This document shows, in pieces, positions 1 to 7,831 of a stretch of DNA of 22,680 nucleotides. The DNA lies in assembly GCA_023424355.1 (NCBI GenBank), contig JAFAEA010000255.1, forward strand, positions 1 to 22,680. The letters are read 5' to 3'. The DNA is from Chloroflexota bacterium (lineage in GTDB: Bacteria; Chloroflexota; Chloroflexia; Thermomicrobiales; UBA6265). Under the pieces are notes generated by a model. That model had not been told where the DNA came from, searched no databases, and saw only the letters and a program-made list of their open reading frames with translations. Both the position numbers and the translations under genes were made by a program. Positions within the stretch are counted from its first letter, which is position 1, and every line of letters starts with the position of its first letter.

Positions 1-2
1 TC

Positions 3-1700
3 CTCGCCAAGCTGCGCGATTCTATGGCGCGGTTCCCGGCCACCGAGGAAGATCTGGATTCGCTCGATTTCGCGACTACCCAGCTGGGCGAACTGTTCAT
101 GCTGGTGATTGTGGGCGAGTTCAACGCGGGCAAATCGGCATTCATCAATGCCCTCGTTGGCGAGAATGTGATGCCAGAAGGTGTCACCCCCACCACAGCG
201 GTGATCAATCTCCTGCGTCATGGAGACGAGATCACGGAGAAATTGCTGCCAGATGGCATCATCATGCGTACCTACCCCGCCGAGTTTCTGCGTGAAATCA
301 CGGTGGTGGATACCCCCGGTACCAATGCCATCATCCGCGAACACGAGGCGCTGACCCAGAGTTTTGTGCCACGTTCCGATCTGGTGCTGTTCGTCACCTC
401 GGCAGACCGCCCCTTCACCGAGAGTGAACGGGAGTTCATGAGCGATATTCGGGAGTGGGGCAAGAAAATTGTCATCATCCTGAACAAGATCGATCTCATG
501 CGGGATCAGCAGAGTCGCGATCAGGTGACCACCTTCGTGAAAGAGAAGGTGGAGGAGTTTCTCGGCTTCCGCCCGGAAGTGTTCCCGGTGAGCGCATTGC
601 TGGCCCAGCAAGCCAAGGAGATTGATGAACGCAACCCGGCCGAGGGAGATCGCCTGTGGCAGCAAAGCCAATTCGAGCCGCTGGAAACCTATGTGGTGGA
701 AACGCTCGATGAGGAAAGTCGTATTCGACTGAAGCTCCTCAATCCGCTGGGAGTTGCCGATCACCTCAGCGATCGCTATCTCAAACTCACTCAAGATCGG
801 TTGAGCGTGATCGCCGAAGATCTCAAGACGATTGAGAATATCGAGCGACAACTCAGTCTCTATAAAGAAGACATGCGCAAGCAGTTCGAGTTCCACCTAA
901 CACGGGTTGAGAATGTGATTCACCGCATGAATCTGCGTGGCGATGAGTTCTTCGAAGAGACCATCCGGCTTGGTCGCGTGTTCGATCTCATGAATTCCGA
1001 CCGCATAAAGGGCGAGTTCGCCACCAAGGTGATTGGCGACACCGAACGCGCAATCGACGAAACCATCGATGAACTCATCGACTGGATGGTGGAGCAGGAT
1101 CTGCGCGTGTGGGAAGCCGTGAACGAGTATGTCGATCGTCGCCGCCTCAGCCAATACGCCGAGGAACTCATCGGCGATGTGGGTACACAATTCAAGTACG
1201 ACCGCCGCTCCATGCTGGAAAGCGTGAGCAAGCGGGCACAGGAAGAAGTGGATCGGTATGATGCCGCCCGGCATGCACACGAGCTCAGCCTGAGCGTGCG
1301 CAATGCAGTGGCGACCGTTGCCGTCGCCGAAGCCGGCGCGGTTGGTCTCGGTGCACTCGTTGTTACTGCCGCCAGTACGGCCGCGGTTGATATCACCGGA
1401 ATCCTCGCCGCGAGTGTACTCGCGGGTGTAGGTTTGTTTGTACTGCCGATTAAGCGGCGCAATGCCCGCAAGGAGTTTCACGAACGCAGCACGGAACTCG
1501 AAAAGCGGCTGATGGAAGTGATGAACGAGCAGTTCGAGAACGAACTGAACCGCTCCGTCGCCCGGATTGCAGATGCCATTTCGCCGTACACACGGTTCGT
1601 GCGCAGCTCGCAGGATAAGTATTCGGCGCTGGAAACCGAACTGGAAACCGTGCAGGGCGATCTCCGAGGTATTCGCCATGCAATCGGAGAAGAGAAGTAG
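3..1700 (+). CDS. Dynamin-like GTPase, membrane-associated (5' end outside window)
   Basis: This is a large GTPase of the bacterial dynamin-like family, which usually acts at membranes. Numbering from the ATG at 24, the P-loop GEFNAGKS is at residues 31-38, a switch I PTT at 56-58, DTPG at 96-99 and NKID at 154-157. A long helical middle follows, then a hydrophobic segment around 430-475 ending in a KRR cluster, which fits a membrane-inserting tip, and a C-terminal coiled region. The frame is open to the window edge before position 24, and family members normally carry several more helical residues before the P-loop. The true start is therefore probably upstream and the gene is partial here. 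The next gene has its own promoter, so this gene likely ends its transcript. GTPase assignment is firm; the membrane process it serves is unknown. Confidence 0.88.
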   Translation, partial: LAKLRDSMARFPATEEDLDSLDFATTQLGELFMLVIVGEFNAGKSAFINALVGENVMPEGVTPTTAVINLLRHGDEITEKLLPDGIIMRTYPAEFLREITVVDTPGTNAIIREHEALTQSFVPRSDLVLFVTSADRPFTESEREFMSDIREWGKKIVIILNKIDLMRDQQSRDQVTTFVKEKVEEFLGFRPEVFPVSALLAQQAKEIDERNPAEGDRLWQQSQFEPLETYVVETLDEESRIRLKLLNPLGVADHLSDRYLKLTQDRLSVIAEDLKTIENIERQLSLYKEDMRKQFEFHLTRVENVIHRMNLRGDEFFEETIRLGRVFDLMNSDRIKGEFATKVIGDTERAIDETIDELIDWMVEQDLRVWEAVNEYVDRRRLSQYAEELIGDVGTQFKYDRRSMLESVSKRAQEEVDRYDAARHAHELSLSVRNAVATVAVAEAGAVGLGALVVTAASTAAVDITGILAASVLAGVGLFVLPIKRRNARKEFHERSTELEKRLMEVMNEQFENELNRSVARIADAISPYTRFVRSSQDKYSALETELETVQGDLRGIRHAIGEEK

Positions 1701-1772
1701 TTTCTTTCAGGGCAATTTAGACTGAAGTCACGCCAATTTATCAGGTTTGAATATAAACAATGCGCATGGGAC

Positions 1773-1801
1773 TTGACATCCTGTGGAGGCCTGTGTAGTA
1801 T
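1773..1801 (+). promoter_or_regulatory. Sigma70-type promoter for the YceI gene
   Basis: TTGACA at 1773-1778 is followed by exactly 17 nt and TAGTAT at 1796-1801. This is a near-consensus -35/-10 pair. It lies about 95 nt before the YceI start and after the GTPase stop, so it predicts a leader of roughly 85-90 nt. Confidence 0.72.
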
Positions 1802-1895
1802 TACTTACGAAAGGTAACGGGGCTACGGTGTGTACCACTGCTCCAGCCCTGGACAACTATTCGTTCGTTTACGAAAAAGAGAAGGAAGAAAAACA

Positions 1896-2420
1896 ATGGT
1901 TAACCTGAAGATCGATTCCAGCCACAGCACTGTCAACTTCGTCGTCAAGCACATGAAGTTCGCCAAGGTTCGCGGTAGCTTCGGCACCTTCGCCGGCGAG
2001 ATCAACTTTGATGAAGCCAACGTTGCCAACAGCAGCGTGAACGCCACCATCGAAGCCGCCAGCGTGAGCACCGGCGATGCCAACCGCGATGGTCACCTCC
2101 AGAGCCCGGATTTCTTCGGCATTGAGAGCAACCCGAACTTCACCTTCGTTTCCACCAGCGTTGAGGGCAGCGGCGATGAGTTCGTAGTCAACGGCGATCT
2201 CACCATGAACGGCGTTACCAAGCCAGTCGCTCTCGAGACCGAGTTCAACGGCATGGGCGAGAGCCCAATGGGTTCCACCGTGTACTCCTTCAGCGCCGAG
2301 ACCAAGGTGAACCGCAAGGATTTCAACATCAACTGGAACGCTCCGATCGAAGCCGGTGGATTCCTCGTCTCCGACGAAGTGAAGATCGAGATCGAAATCG
2401 AAGCCAACCCGGCCAGCTAA
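1896..2420 (+). CDS. YceI family protein (lipid/isoprenoid-binding lipocalin-like fold)
   Basis: This 174-residue protein matches the YceI family, an antiparallel beta-barrel known to bind long isoprenoid or amide lipids. The family pattern is visible: an N-terminal D-S-S-H-S-T-V-N-F strand, V-K-H-M near residue 19, RDGHLQSPDFF at 64-74, and repeated K/T-V-x-F strands up to E-I-E-I-E at the end. I chose the ATG at 1896 because GAAGGAAGA lies about 7 nt before it. A longer in-frame version from 1830 adds residues that do not look like the family. Many YceI proteins are secreted, but this one has no signal peptide, so a cytoplasmic location is inferred. It has its own promoter and a strong terminator, so it is probably monocistronic. 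Confidence 0.9.
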   Translation: MVNLKIDSSHSTVNFVVKHMKFAKVRGSFGTFAGEINFDEANVANSSVNATIEAASVSTGDANRDGHLQSPDFFGIESNPNFTFVSTSVEGSGDEFVVNGDLTMNGVTKPVALETEFNGMGESPMGSTVYSFSAETKVNRKDFNINWNAPIEAGGFLVSDEVKIEIEIEANPAS

Positions 2421-2441
2421 TCTCCTCACCCCCCTGGTTGA

Positions 2442-2484
2442 AAACCGCCTCCGGACAACGATGTCCGGAGGCGGTTTCTATTTT
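2442..2484 (+). terminator. Bidirectional terminator between YceI and GNAT genes
   Basis: A perfect 16-bp stem has arms at 2442-2457 and 2462-2477 with a 4-nt loop (ACGA), followed by CTATTTTT. It lies between convergent genes. The outer AAA/TTT of the stem would also give the minus-strand transcript a short U run. Confidence 0.9.
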
Positions 2485-2501
2485 TCGAGATTCGCAGTCC
2501 G

Positions 2502-2966
2502 CTACGCCCCGGACAGCACTTTCACCATGAGCAGACATGGATTAGCCGGATCCCACAGATCCGGGAACGCCATTTGCTCCATGAATCCAACGCTTTGGTA
2601 GAAGGCCCGGGTTTGGGCGTATTCCTTGCTCGGGTGCGAACTGGCAAGCGTTTTTACGCTGAGAAGGGCTACCCCCGCGAGTTCCTGTTCCAGCGCCCGG
2701 ATCAACGAACGCCCGATTCCACGACGATGGTGGTGCGGATCCACCGCCATCCAGCTAATTTCCGCGCTGGTTTCGAACAGCCGTTCGTATGTGAGATACC
2801 CAACGACCTGGCCATCGCACTCAGCAACGAATCCACGATGGTTTCGCAGGTAGCCGGCGGCCTCCTCCAAGCCCTCTTCCAGCCCAAACCAGGCTGGGAG
2901 CGATCGATTGATGGCGAGACATGTATCAATATCAGATGAGGCAAGTGAACGAATGGTGATTGGCAT
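2502..2966 (-). CDS. GNAT family N-acetyltransferase
   Basis: This is a 154-residue single-domain GCN5-related N-acetyltransferase, a family that transfers acetyl from acetyl-CoA to an amine. The acetyl-CoA pyrophosphate loop is clear: W-M-A-V-D-P-x3-R-R-G-I-G-R-S-L at residues 72-88, with RRGIGR at 81-86. The C-terminal half contains the usual A-F-Y-x-S-V-G-F element that closes the fold. A GGAG site stands about 10 nt before the ATG, and length is normal for the family. It is divergent from the DinB-like gene and convergent with the YceI gene, so it is likely transcribed alone. The substrate cannot be read from the sequence; the motif resembles the broad RimI-like group but that is not specific. 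Confidence 0.88.
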   Translation of the reverse strand: MPITIRSLASSDIDTCLAINRSLPAWFGLEEGLEEAAGYLRNHRGFVAECDGQVVGYLTYERLFETSAEISWMAVDPHHHRRGIGRSLIRALEQELAGVALLSVKTLASSHPSKEYAQTRAFYQSVGFMEQMAFPDLWDPANPCLLMVKVLSGA

Positions 2967-3067
2967 GGCAACACTCCGGAGGTGATTTCCGACGGGATCA
3001 GATTCAGACGGTTGGCTGCCTATACAATCATTGGAGACATTCTATCCGCGAATACCAGGGAGTTTCC

Positions 3068-3547
3068 ATGAACCTTGAACATCTGCGTACCGAGCTGCTG
3101 GGCCTGTTGAACAATGGATCGGCCTACGACGATCCCCGCGAGATTCTGGCGGATTTCCCGGAAGAAGCCATCAATGCCACGGCTCCGAATGTCACCTACT
3201 CCCCGTGGCAATTGCTGGAGCACATCCGGTTTTGTCAGCAGGAAATTTTGGAGACGATCGAAGCGGAGAATATGCCGGCCTATTCCTTCGACGATGATTT
3301 CTGGCCCGGAACAGGGGAGACTGCAACGCCCGAGCAGTGGAATTCCACGGTGGAGCAGTTCTTTGCGGATCGCGAGCGACTGATGGAAATGGCCCGCACG
3401 GCAGATCTGGAAGCACCTTGTCGGAACAGTCCCAAACACAGCATTCTGCACGCACTCATGAATATCGCCGCTCACAATCACTATCACTTCGGCGAGTTCG
3501 CAATCTTGCGCCAGGTGATGGGTACCTGGCCGGCCGATCACCAATAG
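3068..3547 (+). CDS. DinB-like four-helix metal-binding protein
   Basis: This 159-residue protein fits the DinB/YfiT-like superfamily, small four-helix bundles that bind a metal through three histidines and often act as thiol-dependent transferases. The histidine pattern is present: H52 in the W-Q-L-L-E-H-I-R-F helix, and H136 and H140 in A-H-N-H-Y-H-F-G-E-F near the C terminus. The Y-S-P-W-Q-L-L-E-H element is typical. I chose ATG 3068 because AGGGAG is 5 nt upstream; a longer in-frame extension to 2960 runs through the divergent promoter region. The exported-protein gene at 3567 starts only 19 nt after the stop, so the two may be co-transcribed. Substrate is unknown. Confidence 0.82.
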   Translation: MNLEHLRTELLGLLNNGSAYDDPREILADFPEEAINATAPNVTYSPWQLLEHIRFCQQEILETIEAENMPAYSFDDDFWPGTGETATPEQWNSTVEQFFADRERLMEMARTADLEAPCRNSPKHSILHALMNIAAHNHYHFGEFAILRQVMGTWPADHQ

Positions 3548-3566
3548 GCCAGTTCGCTTGTGTACC

Positions 3567-4961
3567 ATGTGGATACGATCCGCATTTCAGGAAAGTGGGC
3601 CAGCCATACTTAAGAACATCCTCACCGCAGCCATCGTTCTCCTTCTCGCCATTCCAGCGTCTGTAGCCGCGCAAACCGGCGACGCCAGTTGGCTGGAGAA
3701 TCAGCCAGGATTGCAGACAGCAATCGGTCGCACGTGGATGGCACCGATTGTGACCATCGAAGAAAACACGCTCACAGAATTCAACGAGGAAGGCACTCCG
3801 GTTTCCGAAACGTCGTGGCGAGAAGAACCCTCCTCTACTCCCGAAGTTACTGAAGATGCCAAGTTCCAGACAATGAGCACGCTGGTCTTCGAATTCGATT
3901 CCGATGAAAACGCCGCCGATGCACTGGAAGCCTTCAATGAAGATCAGCTCGCACAGCTCCGTCGCGATCCCCGGGCGCCAGCCACCGAGACCTTCGATCT
4001 CGATCTGGGAGACAAGAGCTATGGTCACGAGGGCACGTACGAAGCGCTGCGAATGGATGGTGAAACAGATGAACTCGTAGTTGTGTATGCGCTGGTGCAG
4101 GATGCCAACTTCGTTTACCAGATCTTCGGCATCTTCCTTCCTGGCGATCACGTGGAGATCACCACGGGCATCATGGAAGACCTGATCGCAGCGGATACCG
4201 GCGACGACGATGCGGTATTCAATCCGAACGGCGGTTCCATCGGCGGTTTGTGGGAAAAGCTCAATGCAATTGAGATCTCCGGAACCGAGGGGTATGAGGT
4301 GTATGACCTCGAGATTTACCCGCTCTCCGATGAGGCAGTGCGGGGCGATTCCGTCGTGGTTCCGGCCATTGATATCGATCATCTGGAACGCGTGCCGGGC
4401 ATCACCGGTAGTTGGCACAAGCAATACGGATCGCTCGATACTGGAACTCCACAGGCAACACCTGCCGGAGAATCGGCGCCGGAAGGAGTGTTCAACATCG
4501 AGCTCTGGGTGATGGAGTTCGAAAATCCCACCTCGGCGACTGCGGCAGCGTTTTCCTTCAATAACGAACTGATTGAACCACTGGGAGTCGTGAACGGTGG
4601 TGGCGGCAGCTTCGGCGAGGAGGGATCGCCTGCGATAACGATGGAGAATACCGGCTTCACGCAGGACCGATCGTTGCCCGAAGGCGATGCGGCGGTTGTG
4701 CTCTGGGTAGATGGCACCACGTTGTATGCCGCGCGAGTATATTCCAACGGAGAGGCGCCGACACCCATCGCACGGAATCTGGTGGAACAAATGGCCACCG
4801 CCGAGATCGACAGGAATGTGCCGGCGGATGACGCAGCGGGCACAGGCGGGTTGTGGCAACTATTCCCGCAGGATGGCGATGAACTGCTGCACGGGCTCAC
4901 GCCGGTAACTATCGAATACCTGCAGCCACCTGCGGAATCGGATGCGACTCCGAAGGGCTAG
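3567..4961 (+). CDS. Exported two-repeat member of the local paralog family, unknown function
   Basis: I do not recognise this 464-residue protein as a named family. A signal peptide with a hydrophobic core at about residues 17-31 ends in A-S-V-A-A-Q at 36. The mature chain is acidic and contains two copies of the module found in the genes at 5568, 6327, 7107 and 7884. The first copy has F-E-F-D-S-D-E-N-A-A-D-A and ends at G-G-S-I-G-G-L-W-E-K-L. The second has M-E-F-E-N-P-T-S-A-T and ends at G-T-G-G-L-W-Q-L-F-P-Q-D-G-D-E-L-L. The start is uncertain. ATG 3567 is only 19 nt after the DinB-like stop and has no clear ribosome site. AGGAAAG at 3589 precedes an in-frame ATA at 3606, which would give a signal peptide matching the paralogs more closely. 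Confidence 0.75.
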   Translation: MWIRSAFQESGPAILKNILTAAIVLLLAIPASVAAQTGDASWLENQPGLQTAIGRTWMAPIVTIEENTLTEFNEEGTPVSETSWREEPSSTPEVTEDAKFQTMSTLVFEFDSDENAADALEAFNEDQLAQLRRDPRAPATETFDLDLGDKSYGHEGTYEALRMDGETDELVVVYALVQDANFVYQIFGIFLPGDHVEITTGIMEDLIAADTGDDDAVFNPNGGSIGGLWEKLNAIEISGTEGYEVYDLEIYPLSDEAVRGDSVVVPAIDIDHLERVPGITGSWHKQYGSLDTGTPQATPAGESAPEGVFNIELWVMEFENPTSATAAAFSFNNELIEPLGVVNGGGGSFGEEGSPAITMENTGFTQDRSLPEGDAAVVLWVDGTTLYAARVYSNGEAPTPIARNLVEQMATAEIDRNVPADDAAGTGGLWQLFPQDGDELLHGLTPVTIEYLQPPAESDATPKG

Positions 4962-5041
4962 AAGCTTCGCTTCACTACGTAACCTGAATACGTAATTTCT
5001 ACGATGTACCGATTAAGTCTTCCCGGCAGGATAGGGACATA

Positions 5042-5059
5042 CCGATTCAGGTGAATCGG
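5042..5059. promoter_or_regulatory. Perfect 8+8 palindrome, operator-like
   Basis: CCGATTCA-GG-TGAATCGG is a perfect inverted repeat with a 2-nt spacer. It lies 32 nt before the start of the small exported peptide gene. The related half TACCGATT also occurs at about 5007, so a dimeric regulator could bind here. With a 2-nt spacer it is a poor RNA hairpin, which favours a DNA-binding site. Confidence 0.4.
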
Positions 5060-5090
5060 GCAGATGGTTCTTATCAAACGGAGAAGTGAC

Positions 5091-5303
5091 ATGCGTAGTT
5101 TTTTGATTCGCGGTGTGTTGGTTTCGTTCTTTGCCATCACCGGCCTCTTTGGTAGCGCGCTCACGGTGGCTATCGATAGCGACGGATTCTCGGCGCAAAC
5201 GAATTCGGCAGAAGCACGTTGGAGCACAAGAGAAGATTGCGAGTTCAGGTATGTGTCCGGAGTCTGCCCTGAGGTTGAACTCTGGAACGGCTATTGGAAC
5301 TAG
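5091..5303 (+). CDS. Small exported peptide, 70 residues, unknown
   Basis: This short gene encodes a hydrophobic N-terminal segment (R-S-F-L-I-R-G-V-L-V-S-F-F-A-I-T-G) that looks like a signal peptide or single membrane anchor. About 40 polar residues follow. The C-terminal part has two cysteines in C-E-F-R-Y-V-S-G-V-C, which could form a disulfide, and ends in aromatic W-N-G-Y-W-N. GGAGAAG at 5080-5086 gives a good ribosome site for ATG 5091, a palindrome sits upstream and a strong terminator follows, so the gene appears to be an independent unit. It does not carry the S-T-G-G signature of the surrounding paralogs. I do not recognise it. Confidence 0.62.
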   Translation: MRSFLIRGVLVSFFAITGLFGSALTVAIDSDGFSAQTNSAEARWSTREDCEFRYVSGVCPEVELWNGYWN

Positions 5304-5322
5304 GCAAAAAGCGATCGTCATT

Positions 5323-5354
5323 GAGCGCGAGCATCCAATCTGCTCGCGCTCTTT
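5323..5354 (+). terminator. Terminator after the small exported peptide gene
   Basis: GAGCGCGAGCA (5323-5333) pairs perfectly with TGCTCGCGCTC (5341-5351) around a 7-nt loop, and TTT follows. It is 20 nt after the stop at 5303. Confidence 0.8.
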
Positions 5355-5567
5355 GCGTTAGCAGACAACAGTTCATATACACATTCATCATCTCCATCCG
5401 TTAGAATGCGGGGGCGTTGAACGTATTCGGGAATCGAATCTGGATCCGATGGGAACCAATTGGGAACTCGAGGCGTTCAAGTGTTTGTGGATATGGCACA
5501 CATCGTGCTTATCCGTAAAAGACGAAGTGGTATCGAGGGATACCCGTTATCCAGGGAGATGACACGT

Positions 5568-6233
5568 ATGGTTCGGAAAATTGCAGCGTTGTTTGCGCTG
5601 GTACTCACTTTTAGTCTGGCTGCTATGCCAGTGGCTGCACAGGACATCGACACCGGTGATCTGGCCGAATACGGCCTCGAGAGCGGCTACCTCCGCATGT
5701 ACATGGCCGATCCAAGTGCCGCTACTGCAAGCACCGACATGCTTGGCGTGATGGTTGCCGGTTTCCAGTTCGATTCCGAAGACACCGCTACTGATGCATT
5801 CGAAGATTTCACCTGCGGTTTCGCAAGTGGTTTCATGGGCGTTGAAGATGCCACCGATTGCGCTGGCCTCGAAGATGCTGGCTTCACTGTGAACGCAGAT
5901 GTTGCCATCAACGAAGCCCCGGCCATCGAGATTCTCGGTGAGTCCGACATCAATGGCCCAACCCCAACCAACCTCCTGGCCATTCAGGATGGCGATCAGA
6001 TCTTCATGCTCATCAACCTCGGTGATGACAGCGAAGGCGCCAACGATGACTTCGGTGGCTTCCTCGTTGACGCCGAGCCGAGTGATGCTGAAGTAGCCTT
6101 CTCCGAAGATGGCACCTCCACCGGTGGTTTCTTCGATCAGCTGCCACAGGATGGCGACCCGCTTCTTGAAGGCCTCATGCCAATGATGGACATGGACTTC
6201 ATGGGCACCTCCTCCAGCACCCCAGCCAGCTAA
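5568..6233 (+). CDS. Exported acidic paralog A, unknown function
   Basis: This 221-residue protein has a clear signal peptide (M-V-R-K, hydrophobic core, P-V-A-A-Q at 21-25). The mature region is very acidic. It carries the four landmarks of the local family: G-L-E-S-G-Y-L-R-M-Y near the mature N terminus, F-Q-F-D-S-E-D-T-A, an I-Q-D-G-D-Q-I-F-M-L strand, and the signature S-T-G-G-F-F-D-Q-L-P-Q-D-G-D near the C terminus. Two cysteines (F-T-C-G and D-C-A-G) could pair. I chose ATG 5568 because AGGGAG lies 9 nt upstream; the ATG at 5559 is too close to that site. It is the first gene of the tight paralog series and is followed by a stem-loop. No function can be assigned. Confidence 0.85.
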   Translation: MVRKIAALFALVLTFSLAAMPVAAQDIDTGDLAEYGLESGYLRMYMADPSAATASTDMLGVMVAGFQFDSEDTATDAFEDFTCGFASGFMGVEDATDCAGLEDAGFTVNADVAINEAPAIEILGESDINGPTPTNLLAIQDGDQIFMLINLGDDSEGANDDFGGFLVDAEPSDAEVAFSEDGTSTGGFFDQLPQDGDPLLEGLMPMMDMDFMGTSSSTPAS

Positions 6234-6266
6234 ATCAGGTTCTACCTGATACGCAGGTTGTAGATA

Positions 6267-6297
6267 GAGAGCCCGTCTGGCACTCAGACGGGCTCTC
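6267..6297 (+). terminator. Stem-loop between paralogs A and B
   Basis: A perfect 13-bp stem has arms GAGAGCCCGTCTG (6267-6279) and CAGACGGGCTCTC (6285-6297) around GCACT. There is only a weak U tail (ATCTT). It ends 29 nt before the start of paralog B, so no full promoter fits between them. It may act as a partial terminator or an RNA stabiliser. A smaller 7-bp hairpin (6234-6250) overlaps the end of the stop codon of paralog A. Confidence 0.75.
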
Positions 6298-6326
6298 ATC
6301 TTGAAATCCTCACGAAAGGATCAAGA

Positions 6327-7016
6327 ATGAAGAAGATTCTCGCAACACTTGCACTCCTGCTCACCTTTGGTCTCTCCTTCTCCGGCGTGGCCGCGCAGGA
6401 TGGTGTGGAAGCACCGGATGTAGACGGCATGGAGATGGATGTCGAAGGCGCTGAGTACGCCTACGGCCGTACCTACTCCGTCGATTTCGAAGCCCTCATG
6501 TCCACCCCGGATGTTGATATGGCTTCACTCGATACCTCCGCCATGATGCGCTCCATCAGCATTCAGGGTGTGCAGTTCGATAGCGAAGACAACGCCAACA
6601 AGTACATCGAGGATTCCAAGGCATCCATCGATGAGGCCATGAATGGCGATGAAGCGCTCGAAGGCATGGAAGACCTCACCGTCACCGAGCTGGAAGGCTT
6701 CGATAAGGACGGCCTGTTGGTCACCATGGGTATGCCAGATCTGGAAGCCGGCATGGTAATGATTGTGTTCGTCGATGGTGATCAGGTGTACCAGATCACG
6801 GCCATCGATGGCACCGTTGAAGATGCCCAGACCAAGGCTGAAGAAGTGACCCAGTACGTGATCGATGCAGAAATCGAGAACGAAGAAGTCACCTTCAGTG
6901 AAGATGGCACCAGCACCGGTGGTGTGTTCGATCGCATGCCAGCCGCTGGCGATGAGATCGTTGGCGATCTCACCGGCGTGATGGACATGGAAGTTCTCGC
7001 CCCAGGCGCTGAGTAG
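6327..7016 (+). CDS. Exported acidic paralog B, unknown function
   Basis: This 229-residue protein begins with a textbook signal peptide (M-K-K-I-L, hydrophobic core, G-V-A-A-Q at 20-24). The mature chain is rich in D and E and lacks cysteine. Family landmarks are E-Y-A-Y-G-R-T-Y-S, G-V-Q-F-D-S-E-D-N-A, V-D-G-D-Q-V-Y-Q-I-T-A-I and S-T-G-G-V-F-D-R-M-P-A-A-G-D. The alternating beta and helix pattern, with an A-x-x-V-T-Q-Y-V-I helix after the V-D-G-D strand, suggests a compact alpha/beta domain. A purine-rich ribosome site (AAAGGA) is about 7 nt upstream. Transcription must come through the stem-loop just before it, or from a very short promoter region. It is closest to paralog C by eye. Function is unknown. 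Confidence 0.86.
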   Translation: MKKILATLALLLTFGLSFSGVAAQDGVEAPDVDGMEMDVEGAEYAYGRTYSVDFEALMSTPDVDMASLDTSAMMRSISIQGVQFDSEDNANKYIEDSKASIDEAMNGDEALEGMEDLTVTELEGFDKDGLLVTMGMPDLEAGMVMIVFVDGDQVYQITAIDGTVEDAQTKAEEVTQYVIDAEIENEEVTFSEDGTSTGGVFDRMPAAGDEIVGDLTGVMDMEVLAPGAE

Positions 7017-7049
7017 TTCCATTCGGGCATTACTAAAAGCATGTTCACA

Positions 7050-7086
7050 AAAACACCCCTGATCTCTCGAGGATCAGGGGTGTTTT
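7050..7086 (+). terminator. Stem-loop between paralogs B and C
   Basis: A perfect 15-bp stem has arms at 7050-7064 and 7072-7086 with a 7-nt loop (TCTCGAG). The 3' arm ends in GTTTT, which gives a short U run. It finishes 20 nt before the start of paralog C, again leaving no space for a promoter. Confidence 0.8.
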
Positions 7087-7106
7087 GCTTCAGGAGAAAG
7101 CTAACT

Positions 7107-7760
7107 ATGAAACGAATACTTCTCACACTCACGTTGATTCTCGCATTCGGCGCGTCTGGTGCCGTAGCTCAGGATCTTACCGAGGTCTCCGGGTTGGAAT
7201 CTTCGTACGGAAGAATCTACTCCGATGGATCCAGCAATAGCTCGGTCGCGGTGGCAGTTTCCGCCGAAGAAGGCAGCACTCCATCAAGCGAAGGTATGGA
7301 AGGTGAGGCCGAGTACAAGGGCGTAGAAATCATTGGTGTGACGTTCGATTCCGAGGATTCTGCCAAGGCATTCCTCGAAGAAATGCGCACCGGAATCGAT
7401 TCATCGGCAGAATCTGCCGATGAATCTGCCAACGCCGAGGTCAAGGATCTTGATATCGACAAGGATGGATTCTTTGCTGTAATGCACGTTGAGAACACCG
7501 GCGAAAACGCTGTGGCGCTCTTTGTAGATGGCAATACCCTTTTCCTGGTTGATGTCACGCATCCGGATCGGGAAGAAGCAACGAAGTTGACGAACGATAT
7601 TGTTGCGTACATCGTCGATGCCGAGGCAAGCGATAGCGAGGTCACCCTGAATGCGGATGGCACATCCACCGGCGGCGTGTTCGATCGCATGCCAGCCAGT
7701 GGCGATGATGCCGTTGGCGGTTTGGAAATCGTTGAGGATTACGACGTTCTGGCAGAGTAA
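7107..7760 (+). CDS. Exported acidic paralog C, unknown function
   Basis: This 217-residue protein has the signal peptide M-K-R-I-L...G-A-V-A-Q ending at residue 22. Mature landmarks are G-L-E-S-S-Y-G-R-I-Y-S, G-V-T-F-D-S-E-D-S-A, F-V-D-G-N-T-L-F-L-V-D-V and S-T-G-G-V-F-D-R-M-P-A-S-G-D. The last is almost identical to paralog B. A serine- and alanine-rich low-complexity stretch (S-S-A-E-S-A-D-E-S-A) sits in the middle. ATG 7107 is preceded by AGGAG at 7092-7096. An in-frame extension to 7041 would translate through the preceding stem-loop and is rejected. A wobble-containing stem-loop follows the stop. The function is not recognisable. Confidence 0.86.
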   Translation: MKRILLTLTLILAFGASGAVAQDLTEVSGLESSYGRIYSDGSSNSSVAVAVSAEEGSTPSSEGMEGEAEYKGVEIIGVTFDSEDSAKAFLEEMRTGIDSSAESADESANAEVKDLDIDKDGFFAVMHVENTGENAVALFVDGNTLFLVDVTHPDREEATKLTNDIVAYIVDAEASDSEVTLNADGTSTGGVFDRMPASGDDAVGGLEIVEDYDVLAE

Positions 7761-7784
7761 CCTGCAAAACACCTGATATCCAAA

Positions 7785-7831
7785 AGTGCGGCTGTTGTTC
7801 CCAACATGAGAACAACGGCTGCACTGGTTTT
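7785..7831 (+). terminator. Terminator after paralog C
   Basis: Arms 7785-7800 and 7810-7825 form a 16-bp stem including two G-U pairs, with a 9-nt loop, followed by GGTTTT. TATACT at 7835-7840 just downstream could be a -10 element for the next gene, but I see no good -35. Confidence 0.7.

Noticed and set aside
3456..4859. 467-codon open frame on the minus strand
   Set aside because: It is antisense to the two-repeat exported protein, which has a signal peptide and family motifs.
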